Positions 22,193 through 34,387 are shown, numbered from the stretch's first letter. The stretch: DNA of 64,000 bases from Acephala macrosclerotiorum (GCA_014904845.1 MU119305.1:35340-99339), one strand, 5' to 3'. Notes: generated by a model from the sequence alone, not told the origin. Numbers and translations are program-made.

Positions 22193-22483
22193 ATGTCTGG
22201 TACAGAATCAAGACAATATCAGCCGTCAATATTTAACAATGTGGAAGTCATCGAAAGCTACATCCCAGGAGGCTTCCATCCCATCCACCTCCGAGACATT
22301 TTCAAAGACAGATAAAAAGTCCTCCACAAGCTTGGATACGCCTGGTTCTCGTCTCTGAGGTGGCAGGATCAAGCGTTGCAACATTCAGTGATTGCCCTGG
22401 GAAAGCGGGCAGGTAGTCAAAGATTGACAGTGGATCTTGCTAGAAAATTTGCAGAGGCAGACCGCGGAGGCGTTGAAATTTAA
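22193..22483 (+). pseudogene. N-terminal stub of an SRPK-like protein kinase
   Basis: From the ATG at 22193 one frame reads ...V-E-V-I-E-S-Y-I-P-G-G-F-H-P-I-H-L-R-D-I-F-K-D-R, then a TAA at 22313-22315, then K-V-L-H-K-L-G-Y-A-W-F-S-S in the same frame. Y-x-P-G-G-Y/F-H-P followed by a glycine-rich loop (H-K-L-G-x-G-x-F-S) is the start of fungal SR-protein-kinase-like proteins. The loop glycines after K-L-G are damaged (Y-A-W instead of H-G-G or similar), and the rest of the kinase domain is absent before the TAA at 22481. It is a non-functional remnant between the dead permease and the 3' end of the NOV-type gene. Confidence 0.65.
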
Positions 22484-22511
22484 TATTCATCTGATAGTAC
22501 GTCAATCCGCT

Positions 22512-25500
22512 TCAAGTACCCTTTTCCTTGGGTGTTACAGAATAGTTTTCACATGCCAAGAAATTCAGTTCCCTCGCTAGATACATGGCCCATGGATCTA
22601 CATACGCTGTGAAGCTAGGACTCGTCTCATTATCAAGGTTATACACCCTAATAACCACATACACATTCTCGGGAACGATATAATTATCCCAGGAAATTGT
22701 CCATTCACGTGCCTGGAAGATGTCAGCTCATTTGCAAATTGATACAAGACATTCCAAGGCATGGTACCTTATCTACTTGATTATTACTCATATAGAAGGG
22801 CTCATTGCAACTCTCTGATGTTGATTTAACTTCTAGATGGTAGGTTGGCGGGTTGCTGGACCAGGTCTGGACATCGCGGAGAAAAAATTTCGTGAGTAGC
22901 TTGGTGAGATCTCCATTGGTGTCTGGGTATGTGAAGTCTGCATATTTCTTTTCGCTACCCCTGAAAGGGGAGTTGGGGTATACGTGGTTTCGATTCCGAC
23001 TTGTCCAATGACAGGTAGGATCCCAGCCACCTTTTAGATGAAGGGAGAGCCACTCATTGATCTACCAGTGGTAAGTAAGGAGTTTAAATAACGCTGATAA
23101 AACTAGGCTAGCATTGCTTACAAAGGTTTCTCCCAACAAGCCAATCTTCTGCATCTGGAGTCCTTGCATTGTACTCTCTGGGTCTGGTTCCATCCCAGCA
23201 GCGCGTGGGCTCCGGCTGTACCGTGGAACGGAATGGTGCTGAGTTGATGATACACGGCGACTTTGAGATGGGGTATCTAGTCCAAACACTTCTGAAAATT
23301 CAGAATGAAAATTTGCAAACTCAAAAGCATCGTGAGGGGTTTCGGCTCCACGTCCAGTCGTAGAGGATGCCGACTGTTTTGCTTCGCCCACCACGTTCCC
23401 AGCAGACCGCGACTCATTTCCCACTATGAAATGCTGTACATCCTTTGCATCACGGGATGCGCTATCAAATGAGGGGATAGCATTGGTGCGGATTCGGGAC
23501 GGGGTTATGATCAATGAGGGAATCGTGCTTGGTAGGGCGGCCGCCTCTCGGATGGACGCAATGCTTTGATCCAATGCCGGGATTCTATCTCTCAAGGAGG
23601 AGGATGGCTTGGAAACTTGAGAATTCGATTCCTGATCCAAAATATTCATACCAGAGCTCGGTGTTCTTGGCACCGACATCGACATAGTGCCAGTATCAAC
23701 TTGCGGGATTGAACCACTCTCATCATTACTTTCTTCGGAATCAGATTTCAGAAGCTCAGTGGACTTCTCATTATGATCGATTGGTTCATCCAATCCATAC
23801 TCTTCGAGCAATTTTTCAATCTCCTCGTGAGGGTATTGAATAATTGGAAGGACTAGTTTTTGAAAACTGTGATCTGTGATACCACAATATCGAATGAACT
23901 CCTTCGATAGTTCAAAGTCGACCATCACATTTTGCGAGTCTTTAATTGAAAAGTATATCTCAAGTTTGCTATCGTCAGCATCATCGAAGAGAATACGGCT
24001 GGTATCTTCAGTGATTTCGGCGCCATACACTTCCTGGGTCAACTTGATCGCTTGGACCCCCCAAACCTTGAGGCTCAGTAGGCGAGTGAGAAGCCGAGAT
24101 TTTGTTTTTGTTGTCTCTTTTGTAAGGAGCCTATAGAAGGTTCAGCAACCACTTTGCTTATTTCATGATAACTCACTGTACGAAGTACTGTGCCCTTTGC
24201 CTGAGATCACTGGTCCTTTCCTTATCTTCAATCTTGAGTCCAACAATGTTGAGCTTTTGCTTAACCGCTGCAGAAAGCAAGTATTCTGACAGATTCATGG
24301 CGTCAATGAGAGGTTTCAACTTCCGAACTGTTTTCACATCAAAAGAAATGAGCGGAATTTTCCCGTTAAAACGATCCCACAAGCTTTGCCTATCTGCGAA
24401 ATACCAGACGTTCTTATCGTAGTCCATACGGTCCTCGCCGCCAGGCTTTGTTATCGGGATTATTTTCTTCCCTCTCAATTTCCAAAGGCAGTCCGGAGGG
24501 TCCTTGGGCGTCAGGTATTTATTGAGGAGCAATAACAACTGCTGTAGCGTATGAAAGGAAGTGCTAGTCGTTACACTCTGCAACTCTTTGATCACGTGGT
24601 CAAGGGTTGCGTTTCCGAGAAGAAGGCGTTGTTGAAACAACGAGCCGCAGAGTGGATATTCAGAGCTGAGTTTATGGATAGAGATCAGTTGTTGAGGTCC
24701 CTTCCACACGCATTCAGAAAGAAATACCCATCGTTTGAGCTCTTGGAGGTATACAAGTCGACATTCCGCAAAAGCTTGTCTGTCGGGTGTTAGCAACTTT
24801 CCAACATGTCTGGAATATGCCTGGAATCTCTCACTGGACTGCCGAGGGATCTTGACAAGATCCAAGCTCAGCATAGATTGCCTCCACCGCTAATTTAGAA
24901 GTACTGTCGGTCACTGGATGAGCTGCAAGAGCTTTAAGCTCACGAAGGTAGAATTCTGTGGATAGAGTGGTAAGAACGCCGAAAGTTGAAAACTTGAGCC
25001 AACGAATGTCATTTGGCTCGGGAATATTTATGAATACTAGATCTGACCCGGCAAGTTTCAGGGTCTCACGTGGTAAGACTGTCTGGTTCAGGCGCCACGA
25101 GAGGCCATTAATGCAATGCACCCTCATCTCCGAAATCGCTTTCTTGAGTCTAGAAGTACTACGATTATGAGAGTGCAAATGGCCGGCGTAATGATCCCAA
25201 TTATCTCGTAAGAGAAGCAGCAAGTCTTCCGCTGCGTGTGCTTTGAGGAAGTCGAATTCCGGTGATAGGAGCTGTTGCTTGTTGACTAGGCGAGGCAAGC
25301 GGGACATGTTTAGCCGAGAGCACACCCAACTAACGAACTCAGTTTCCTTTCCCAATCTTCGTACCGCTTCGATGTACATTGGGTTGAGAGTCGGCATTGG
25401 GTTTGCTGGATCTCTAGCGTACTTGCTGATAATCGATTTCTTGTCCGAGTGTTCGATGTATAGCCGTTCAGCATACATGAAACCAGAGCTAAATTTTCCA

Positions 25501-27504
25501 GCGCCAAGAAGTTGCAATTTCCGAAGGGGTTCATCATAAACGGTTCGGGGCGTCTGAAAGAGATAGATTAAGTCCTGAACAGAAGTTGCCAAGGACCGGG
25601 TTCGAAAAGGGTTGTAGGATTGCACAATCATCCGGCAGACCTCAGCTTGGCCACACTTTTTGATACCAATCCACTGAAAGAAATCCATTCGATTTGTATC
25701 CTGGCATGCTTCATGATCAACCAAGCAAATGTCTAGCCCGGCGGGCACTTCTGCATCAGCAGTTTCCTCTTCAAAAAATAAATGGCGGTGAGAAGGTTCA
25801 ACCCATCGCCCGTCCCTGAGAGGAATGAGTGGAATATTGGTAGCCTGGCGCCTGTTGCTGTAGCGGCGGAACAGATGCGCGACCTTTGAGTGCCACTCCT
25901 TGGACTGACTGTTTAAAAACGAATTGCCAAGTCTGTTGATGACATCTTTCAATTCTTGATAGAATTGAGAGAATTCCATCTTCTTGACACCCATCTTTTT
26001 TAGTTCTGGCAGGGTATTCATGATCTCCATATCGTAGAGAAAAGATAGGTGGTGCTGCTCGCTACTTCCATCCTCAACCAAAGGCTCGTCGTTTAACCTA
26101 AATTCTATCGGAATGTAGAATAGAGACGCGGGATGGGCAAGCTTTCCCTTCTGTCGTGACTCGAGGACGTCTTCTATTGCTAGCCGGTGGAATATCCATC
26201 GCTTCAGTTTGGACCAAAACTCACTTGTTCCACCCCTATCCTTGAGAAACATGGGCCATGTATACCGGAGACTATGACATCTGGGAGAGCAGTCGCGAAT
26301 TTGATTGAAGCGAGGGACAGCTGCCCGTACAAATGTTCTGTATACGCCTTCTAGCACTTTATCGTTCCATGCTGATGAATCAACACTCTCCCTATTCGCA
26401 AGCAAGAGGAAATCCGCTTGTATCAAATACTTTCGTGTATATTAGCTTCCACGAATTTTAAGTCTTAGGAGTGAAAACAACTTACATTGAACCCGTAATC
26501 ATTAATGGGAAGATAAGCATATGTGTCTTGAGCATGCACTAATGGTCGCCATTTGTTCACTGGAAACGCCAGTACAGCCTCAGTCACTTCGACGTTTTTC
26601 CTTCGGTCGTCTTTTACAAGTCCGCCCTGAGGCCGACGGACAATCAAGTATTTTTCTTCCGTTTTTTGGTTGTCGCGTAGAGATAGCCTTGTCAACGTCG
26701 CCGTTTCTTCTCCATCGAAATCTTGGTCCTCGGTAACAGTTTGAATCTCGAATTGGACATCTTGGTCAGGAGTATGGATAATTAGCTTCCGTATTTTGCG
26801 TAAGAAGATGAGAATTTGGGGCTTCAGTTTTTGAAGCTCGTTGGTAATACCCCTGAATTCGGATTCGCTGAGGAGTTCCAGTAAGATTTGGGTTTGGTTT
26901 CCCTGGGTTTGGCCCTCCAGTCCTCCTATCAAATTCGCTGGTGGAAATGCCTCGATAATGGGCGTAATCATACCCAGCATGGCCCGCCGATCAAGCCTGA
27001 ATGAATACGCCTTTGAGGAGATGTGTACAACATTGGCAACCTTGAAAACAGACTTGAAGCCGATGCCTTTCTCTCCAATGTAGCCTTTCGTACGATCCCG
27101 AACCTTTTTCGTGCTGTGTCCGATGCGACAGAGTGCTTCTATATTCTCTTTCTCGAAGCCAACCTCATTGCAGTCGACGCGCATTTGCCACGCATTTTCC
27201 GAACCAACTACGTGGAAGGAAAGCGTTGGAACAACATCATTCTCGAAAGTGTTGTCATCAGCATTTTGAATCAATTCCAGAATGAAATGGGTATCTTTCT
27301 CGTAAAGCTGATCGGAAAGTCTATATCACTTAGTTATGTTCTCGCGATGACCCCAGTAACTTACAAGTCGAGTGCCCTATTCAAATCTCTCACATTATCA
27401 TCATGCTCCCCGTGTGAGCGATCGATGCCTTTCCGCTTACGGATGTCGCGTAGATGATCATCCGCTTCCTGCTTTGAAAAGGTTGTTGATGGGCTGGCTC
27501 TCAT
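22512..27504 (-). CDS. NO VEIN/sacsin-like ATPase with C-terminal DUF3883 domain
   Basis: Seven exons (27504-27365, 27320-26486, 26429-24835, 24779-24177, 24130-23122, 23061-22768, 22712-22512) join in frame to 1558 residues. An HSP90-like (GHKL) ATPase domain opens the protein: E-L-I-Q-N-A-D-D-N (about 61-69), D-C-N-E-V-G-F and G-E-K-G-I-G-F-K-S-V-F (about 127-137) are the N, G1 and G2 boxes. A long helical middle follows, then a Ser-rich, poorly conserved linker (about 1150-1380). The last ~165 residues match DUF3883/NOV_C, with an L-E-V-K-S-T motif near 1471; this family is, as I recall, grouped with PD-(D/E)XK nucleases. An apparent frame break at 24833 is a normal 55-bp intron (GTGAGA...GCTAAC...GACAG). 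The function of fungal members is unknown. The caspase-like gene starts 1.65 kb away, divergent. Confidence 0.85.
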
Positions 27505-29155
27505 TTTTGGTGCAAACTCCACGATGACGGCGTAAGTAATGACGAAAGTAGAGAATTTCTACAGAGTACTGGATGAAGAGAGAGAGAAACAAGATTGAAA
27601 ATACCACAGGAATCAGAGGGAGATGACGGCTTGTCAAAGGGGTTAGGGCTAACCGCTGAGATTTCATACAATTACCTAGCCTTGAATTTGGAGTAGAATA
27701 TTGTCATATCACGGTTTAGGAAGGTAGCATCTGTGTAATGATCGGCTTGTTTCGGCTAGCTGCGGTTCGTGCCATTGTGACATCCAATTTGTCTCAAACT
27801 TCTTCTAGTCGCAGTCCCGACAGATTGGAACAGGCTCGGATTTGGATCTCGAAAATCGTTAGTTGCAGAATGGATGCGCGTTGTACTGCAAATTCAGTCT
27901 TGTCGCCGTTTCGAGCTCTAAATGTGAAACTCATTAGGGTTACTGGACCAGCAGCACACCACATTTGGAAGGTGCCATCAGGTTAATCACCGTGGTAGCT
28001 TCAGAGGAAAATGTGGAAGTACCCACGATGTCATTTTCAGTTTTAGCCAGCGGCAGTCGTAGCCGAGGAGCGCAAACGGATCGCCTTCCGCGCGCCAGTT
28101 CAGCCCCTGTCAACCCGAGCGAGGTCCACTGACGGAAATGGAAAATGCTCATGTCGAGATTCTGATGTGGAAACTGCGTGTATCAACAATTGCAAATGGG
28201 CATCAATGCATGGGAGCTCTTCGATCTCATTGTTAGCGGGTGTTTCACACTTCTGTGGTTTGTGGACTGTATCTCTTGATGTCGTATCATTTGATGATGG
28301 ATTTCCCAAGTATCTCCTAACGAATCGGGTTCGGAAACGAGCCATTCTTCGAGGTAGGGATTATCCGTACCGAATTCGCTCAATGTGATAGTAGAGATAT
28401 TAATCTGGAAGAGAGACATTATTTTCAAAGATTCAAAGTGATCATGAATGGCAGTGAGATGGTGAGGCTGAGTGAAGAGAAATTCGTGGCAGTGCAAGCA
28501 AATATTTGGACTCGTGATTCTGCTCCACCCCCACCCCGCCCCGCCTGGCGCGTTTTGCATCGCTTCACGACAACGACCTCTTCATCTCATCATCGATTCT
28601 CGCTCTGCTATCACCAAATTTTCTGCATAGTGCAATATCTATCACGCCCGCAGCTTTGGTGCTGGTATTGAGCCTCCAAATTATCAGCCAATGGCAAATT
28701 TTTGGCAACTTTCATGAGAACTTGCCCAATGTGTGATGCTAGCAGTAGGAAGCCCACCTCCTGGACCACCAGCCTCCACCAAGATGTAGTGATGGCAGAT
28801 AACTTTGTCTCCACTCCTCCAACCACACCTCGAGATTAGTTGTTCCCCAGTAGCATCAGTCCTCAAGCACCACAATCCTCGGCCTCAGCAGTGCCCATAT
28901 CGCAGTCTCCAGCCAGAATGTTCTCAATGAGCCAGCCTTGTCACATCAATGCCTGGACGATGTTCGACCAATGATAATCTATATACCATGGCCTTGTAAG
29001 AGGAGTTCAAATTGCTGCATTTCTGCAAGTCAAACCTACGCCCTCTTCCTCGACTCGCCTGCAGGCCATTCTTAACATCACTGTCATTCCAAACTACCTA
29101 GTTGTGCAAGAACAGCGCGAGATCTGCAGAGCTTAAGGCTCATTTCTTCTAGAGG
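27505..29155. other. Divergent intergenic region between NOV-type and caspase-like genes
   Basis: A 126-codon minus-strand frame (28560-28183) contains C-L-H-C-H-E-F...H-L-T-A-I-H-D-H-F, faintly like a C2H2 finger, but it has no support as a gene. A G/C-rich run (CCACCCCCACCCCGCCCCGC on plus) lies near 28526-28545. Nothing else was recognised. Confidence 0.45.
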
Positions 29156-30364
29156 ATGTCTGCCAACGATAGCCATGCTGTAAGCTGCAACGATCGTATA
29201 GAAAATAGGCACTGACTTCTTGATTGGCAGGCCCGGACGGAACTCGAATCGAACGAATCCATCACACTTCACGAAGACTATTCACTGCCCCCAAAAGTTT
29301 CCAATTCAGTTGCAAGGGCCCTTCACCCACTCCATGCTGAAGTGAACGCACTCTGGAGAAAGCGACGTTTCTCGCCCTATGTCAGTGTTCGAGTTCTGTT
29401 GGCACATTGGGGCAGCGATGATGTCGGTGTAATAAACGAGGTACAGGAGCTCGAACGAACATTTTCCATTCTTTACCGCTACGAGGTTGAGAGGTATGAA
29501 ATACCAGAATTTCAATCCGATCGCCTCCTGAAGGGACGAGTCTTGAACTTTCTGGAGTGTACACAAACGGATACACTCCTAATATTCTACTATGCTTGCA
29601 GTAGTTTTATTACTCCAGACCGGCACGACTATCGGACAGCATACCGCTCTAAGGGCCATGATCTACGTAATCGCAGTTCTTCAAGCCTGCTATTCGGCGA
29701 CATCCAATCGGTATTTGAAGAAACCGCTAGTGATCTTCTCCAATTGTATGATACCTGCCACTCGGTCCCTGCCGCAGGCATACAACACAAGTTCTCGCCT
29801 GGACTCAAGGTCGTCTTGGCAGGCAGTAGACTCGAAGGCGCTACTCTGGCGGTGGAACAATCGTTCACGAAGACTTTGATTCAAGAGCTTATCCTTGCAG
29901 CGGAAGAAGGGCAGATATCCGTTAATCAACTGCACAACCAGATGGGTACACGACTAGACCCATATCCGACAAATCGTCTCAGAGAAGCTAATGGAGGCTT
30001 CGTAAGACGCCATCCGAAAAGTCTTGTGTACGAATCAAACATAAGAAAGGCCCCTATTAGTTCTTTTGTGGGGAACGAAGACTCTCGAGGGGACATTCTA
30101 CTCTCGCCATTAACAGAGACGTCTTCGACATTCTTAGATATCCATACCAATACTGCCGAATCATCTGAAACGTTACCGCCCAAATCCAGTGTCTGCATCT
30201 GGCCCCATCCTTCCTTTCGAGATCGTCCAGATGTTGTCATAGGTCTGAAGTTAGAAGATAGTCAGAACATGTCTAATTATGGTGATTCGCGAGACTGGTC
30301 GAGGGCTGCACCTAAGAGCATAAAGACTATCCAATTTGGGTTCTCAACCCTCAATAAACCCTAA
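29156..30364 (+). CDS. Caspase-like (C14-type) protein lacking the catalytic His motif
   Basis: Exon 1 (29156-29179) encodes M-S-A-N-D-S-H-A. A 51-bp intron (GTAAGC...CACTGACTTCTTGATTGGCAG) leads to exon 2 (29231-30364); the total is 385 residues. The fold signature of fungal caspase/metacaspase-like domains is visible: an acidic helix (V-I-N-E-V-Q-E-L-E), a short strand D-T-L-L-I-F-Y-Y-A at about 122-130, and L-Y-D-T-C-H-S at about 180-186. D-x-C-H-S is the catalytic Cys motif of metacaspases. The expected G-H-G after Y-Y-A is replaced by C-S-S (about 131-133), so the His of the dyad is absent and proteolysis is doubtful. A F-T-K-T-L-I-Q-E-L helix follows, as in relatives, then a C-terminal tail of about 150 residues with no known domain. 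Alternatives are an inactive regulator or a decaying copy. Confidence 0.7.
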
Positions 30365-30470
30365 GACTAGAGCGACGAATGTGCATCAGTTGAAGAATAT
30401 GTTCAAGTCGGATCCATAAAGCACATCGCTTTGCCGAGAAGGAGCCTCCACAGAATCGGCACTATTTGGG

Positions 30471-31238
30471 ATGTGCCCTCTCATTCTCAGCATAACGTTC
30501 ATACATCCTTCGAACAACGGGTTTTACCAACCTTGGAATACCGCGCCTCTTTGGATATGCCTTGGCTTCTACCTTGCTATAATATCAACATGGGTCCTTC
30601 GTCTATACCTCTCCGGAACCTCCTCCGTCGAAATGTCTGTTCGCAGAGAAAAGACAGTGGCCGTGCTTCGTCCCGATACCTCTCTGACCATTACTTCCGA
30701 GACCGACGAGCGTCAATGCATTACAATGCGACGGCCACAAAATATAGTACTCATAGCTCTTTTGCTCTGTGCGATTATCACTTTCTCACTTCTTGCGGTC
30801 TTTCTTATTGTTGGTCATCCGTATGTCCCTACTGTCTTGCAGCGGGCTCAGTTCGGGACAGGCACGTTTCACGATGAAGATTACACCGTTCGTATAACTA
30901 TGATCGACAACATGATGTTGGTTCCGGAGGCAGACATCAGCTACCAAAATGGTGTGTATATCGTTCACCTTGAGGATATCTTCTTAGGCCCCCTTTCACA
31001 GGAAGAGAAAGGCTGGAGGTCCTATCTGATACCGGTCCCATATCTGGTCTTACTTTTATTTGGCATATGCCCGTTCTATACAATTATCTTGGACGCCGTA
31101 GAGATAATTAGCTACGCCCTGAATATTATACAAGTACGCCTGAGGGAGCTTTACCGGAACGCGCAGTATCCAGATTTGTACGCAGTTTACCGCCTTGAAT
31201 CATGGCACATGAATAAGAGAAATCCAGTGCCCCTTTGA
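30471..31238 (+). CDS. Hypothetical multi-pass membrane protein
   Basis: A 255-codon frame starts with ATG at 30471 and ends at 31238. It predicts hydrophobic segments near residues 27-47, 90-115 and 187-218. The loop after the second segment is mostly polar (D-E-D-Y-T-V-R-I-T-M-I-D). No family is recognised. It begins 107 bp after the caspase-like stop codon on the same strand, which could mean a functional neighbour or a mis-split gene, but no splice joining the two was found. A competing frame (30431-30877) lacks such structure. Confidence 0.45.
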   Translation: MCPLILSITFIHPSNNGFYQPWNTAPLWICLGFYLAIISTWVLRLYLSGTSSVEMSVRREKTVAVLRPDTSLTITSETDERQCITMRRPQNIVLIALLLCAIITFSLLAVFLIVGHPYVPTVLQRAQFGTGTFHDEDYTVRITMIDNMMLVPEADISYQNGVYIVHLEDIFLGPLSQEEKGWRSYLIPVPYLVLLLFGICPFYTIILDAVEIISYALNIIQVRLRELYRNAQYPDLYAVYRLESWHMNKRNPVPL

Positions 31239-34200
31239 TTCGCTCACGAGTCTGGACTCTGGGGGGAAGTCATATTACCATGATTGTCAAAGACGAGAAA
31301 TTTTCTCGAGCTTCCTCGAAACCCAACTTTCTCAAACATCGTCCTCATCAAGTTCGAGCTCCCTCGCAGCGTTCCCAATCTCCCAGGCTTGCTGAGAGAA
31401 TGTGGGCCCAAAAGAGCCCATGCCGGGCGGGAAATTGAGAAAGCTGCCTCCGCGAAAATGAGTTTCCACAAATATGAGCTTTCCCAAACAGGAGTTTCCT
31501 CAAATATGAGCATCATCTTGACCAAGTTTCGGCTTACATGTTTCGTCAAGACTGGTACAGCCCCGAGAGGCAAGTCTTCTTCCAGCCTAAATGGCACCAG
31601 TGTCACATCTACAGCACACATGACCCGGGGCCGCAAGCTTTCAATGCAGTGGTCCACATGAGTTCTGCTCATGTTGGCGCTTCCTGTGAAGCCTTCCGGT
31701 GGTATCTCATAATGATCGAGATAAGTGTGCTGGCGGATCATGTTCTATGATCAGGTCAACTATCTGTGTACATCGCTACAAATGAGCTAGGATGTTTCCT
31801 ACGAGGCAAGGAAGACGGCGAAAGGCTTCAGCTTGGGCTACAACCCCACCGCCGTACTCTAGAGGATTGTGCTTCCACGCAGAATCCAAGGGATGCTTCA
31901 GAGCAGCCACGCCCGACTCAGGAATAGTCATGTTTGGATCCAAAGACAAAGTTAGCTGCCTTCAACCTTCCTATCCGAAAGCAGTGAAGTGCTCACGAAT
32001 CCAAAGCTTATTCCACGCGGCGTCTCCCTCGGGCGTAGGCGGTCCCTGATAGATTTTCTCCTTCCTAAATTCGCATTTGTTGACAACAGGTTATTCATGT
32101 CATCTAAGCAATATACTCGGCTCTTATAGTAGGTCGAGAAACGGTTCGTGCGTCGAGCGTCTGTCGGGCGGAATATGAAAGCACCGACAATAAATTACAT
32201 AGAGAGGAGGAGAACTAGAACGGTTCTAAGCAAGATCGAGAAGCTTTTTGTGGGGAGCATAGACGACTCAATAAGGCTAAATGGCGGGGTGTGTGTTTCT
32301 CACTCGACAGCAAAGCGTCACTTGGAGATTCTCCATCTACACCGAATTCTGTTTTGCGATAGACAGCTTTGAAAAATGGCAGAGACATCATGGCGTCCAT
32401 AAGGGTTTGGTGAGGGAGGCAGACATCGGAGGGGAGCGTCCAAGTACGAATGTACTGTCAAATTCCAGGTTGGCTGTCACATGGAGATCCTTCCCTGGGC
32501 ATATTCAGAAAGCCTCTGGCACACCTAGCTAGGGTAAGAAGTCCTATGCTCGAGCGACCGACTAGGGATCGAGATTGTGAACAGAAGCTAAATAGTAAAT
32601 ACGCAGGAGAATATGAAAGCTAGACGGGTATGGATGCATCCCCGTATGTAATTGTAGATGTCTGGAAGTACCAGAATTATCAATGATCTTCGGAGTTGCG
32701 TTGACTTTTGTGAAGTCCAAACACCTTCAGGGTTTACATGAATCACTTTCAAGAACGAAATCTTTGGTGAGCAATGTTCCATTTCAACAGACTTTTCCTA
32801 GATATTATCTATAGAGAAGAAACATACAATTCCTTCCAACCCTCCAATTCCCCCGTCGCTATCATGGTCGGTCGAAAGTATCTTAATCCCGACTCCACAC
32901 GTGACCCGGGATCAGCGGCTTCCAACCGTTCCTGCTCGTCCTGCTTGGGAGAAATTGAGTCTGACTCTTGCCTACTCCATCTGCATCTGTTCCAATATGT
33001 CATTGTCTCTCTTGTTGTTTCCTCTTTGATACCGGAGTCCAACAATTATCATAGGCACGGCGATTCAAGGAATTGATCTCGCGATATCGGACCGAGTTGC
33101 CATCGCCGTACGGAGTACCGTCTCGTGCTGCCGTAGGAAAGGCTCAGGTGGAATTTCCATCTCGAATGGCACTCATGCCATGTATGAGGACTTCGAAAGT
33201 GTACGTTGTGTTCGCACCTCCCAACGGGTTTACGCATTGCTAGCCGAGACTCTCCTGACAGTGTGATATCGTGGAGCATGTCGAGACTTGCGGCTCCTTG
33301 GTTGAGCCTTTGAAGAGGACTTGCAAGTGCTCTTCGAGGACTCGAGCCAGGCCGGATCGGGCGCAAATTGTGCATACTTGTCGTGCTTAAAGCTGAGGAC
33401 TGTGAGGATGGAGATCATTTTGTTGGTTGTTGTTTGTCTTTGGTTCGGTCTTTGGTGATGTCCCATAAGTTTCTTGAGGTGGTTTCGTTGTGAATGAGTC
33501 GAAAATGATGCTTGATTTTTTTCGGAACTGTTGATCGTGTCTTTGAAGATGAAGAACAATTTGAAATGTGAGACAGAGAATACTTATAATCTTTCCACGT
33601 TGAGTCAATCTGTAAGCACACCATATAGTGTTGAGTAAACTCCCTCCCGCAAACCCCGATCCCTAAAGTCCGGCGGGGATGCGAACGGCCCATCTGGCTC
33701 GGTCCCGCATGCTGACAATTCGGAAAATTAGATCTGCGAAAGATAAATCCGTGATGAAATCCGTGGTCACCGAGGTGTTTGAGTTGAGGCAAAGTTGCGA
33801 TAAGGATGATGGAAAGATGGAGATAAAGCGCCTATGAATCGGAGTCGTGGAGAAAGTGCGGCATTCGAGCCAACACGTGATATAGCACGTGAGTCATGTC
33901 TTCAAAGTCAATTGAACATGGAACCGACTTGATAAGGATGCAAAAAGAACTCCTGTCTGTTAAGAACTGGTTTCTAGAAGGCACTTCGGTGTCTTATTGT
34001 CTGTACTCGGGCCTGACGATAGGAAGTAACCCTTTCAGCCTACTACGCTCGCCTAATAATCCTGACTGCTCCGTGAAGGAGGAACATCAGGTTGCTGGAG
34101 GTTCTACAAAGATCAAAAACTCCAATAGCAATACTCTCAAGTGACTGGATTCTTAAACGAGACAGATCATAGGTATCAATGTCTAATCTCTATCAGAAAG

Positions 34201-34387
34201 AAGATCCTCAACTGTACAAGGCCCCCAAGACAGAATCACATCAATTCGATCTTCATCAATCGTAAAGCAAGATTAACCTTGAAAATGCCTTTTGATTCCT
34301 ATTCCCATGCTTAACATTATCATGCCATCAAGCCCATCCAAGCAATGCAACCCGACCCAAAATTCCAATCATAAAATCATAAACCTA
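31239..34387. other. 3.1-kb region without a supportable gene
   Basis: Several open frames of 60-165 codons exist on both strands (the longest is minus 31741-31244). They overlap one another, lack domains, and most begin with non-ATG codons. A minus-strand ATG frame at 33417 (62 codons) is followed by protein-like sequence in another frame, possibly a dead small gene. A degenerate 16-bp tandem repeat lies at 31300-31516. Confidence 0.5.
31300..31516. repeat. Degenerate ~16-bp tandem repeat
   Basis: Units of 15-16 bases that begin AAA and end CTC, TCC or ATC recur: four at 31320-31382 and four more at 31454-31516 (AAATATGAGCTTTCCC type). A less regular stretch separates the two groups. Sixteen is not a multiple of three, so coding is not implied. 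Confidence 0.5.

Noticed and set aside
24775..24880. Apparent frameshift in the NOV-type gene where two overlapping minus-strand frames meet
   Set aside because: A 55-bp intron (24780-24834) with a GTGAGA donor, GCTAAC branch site and GACAG acceptor joins the frames exactly and matches the size of neighbouring introns.
28183..28560. Minus-strand ORF with a C2H2-like segment
   Set aside because: Only one weak Cys/His pattern is present; the surrounding sequence does not look conserved.
33230..33559. Minus-strand ORF ending near 33230, with protein-like sequence continuing in another frame
   Set aside because: The frame has stops and no recognisable family; it is at best a decayed small gene.
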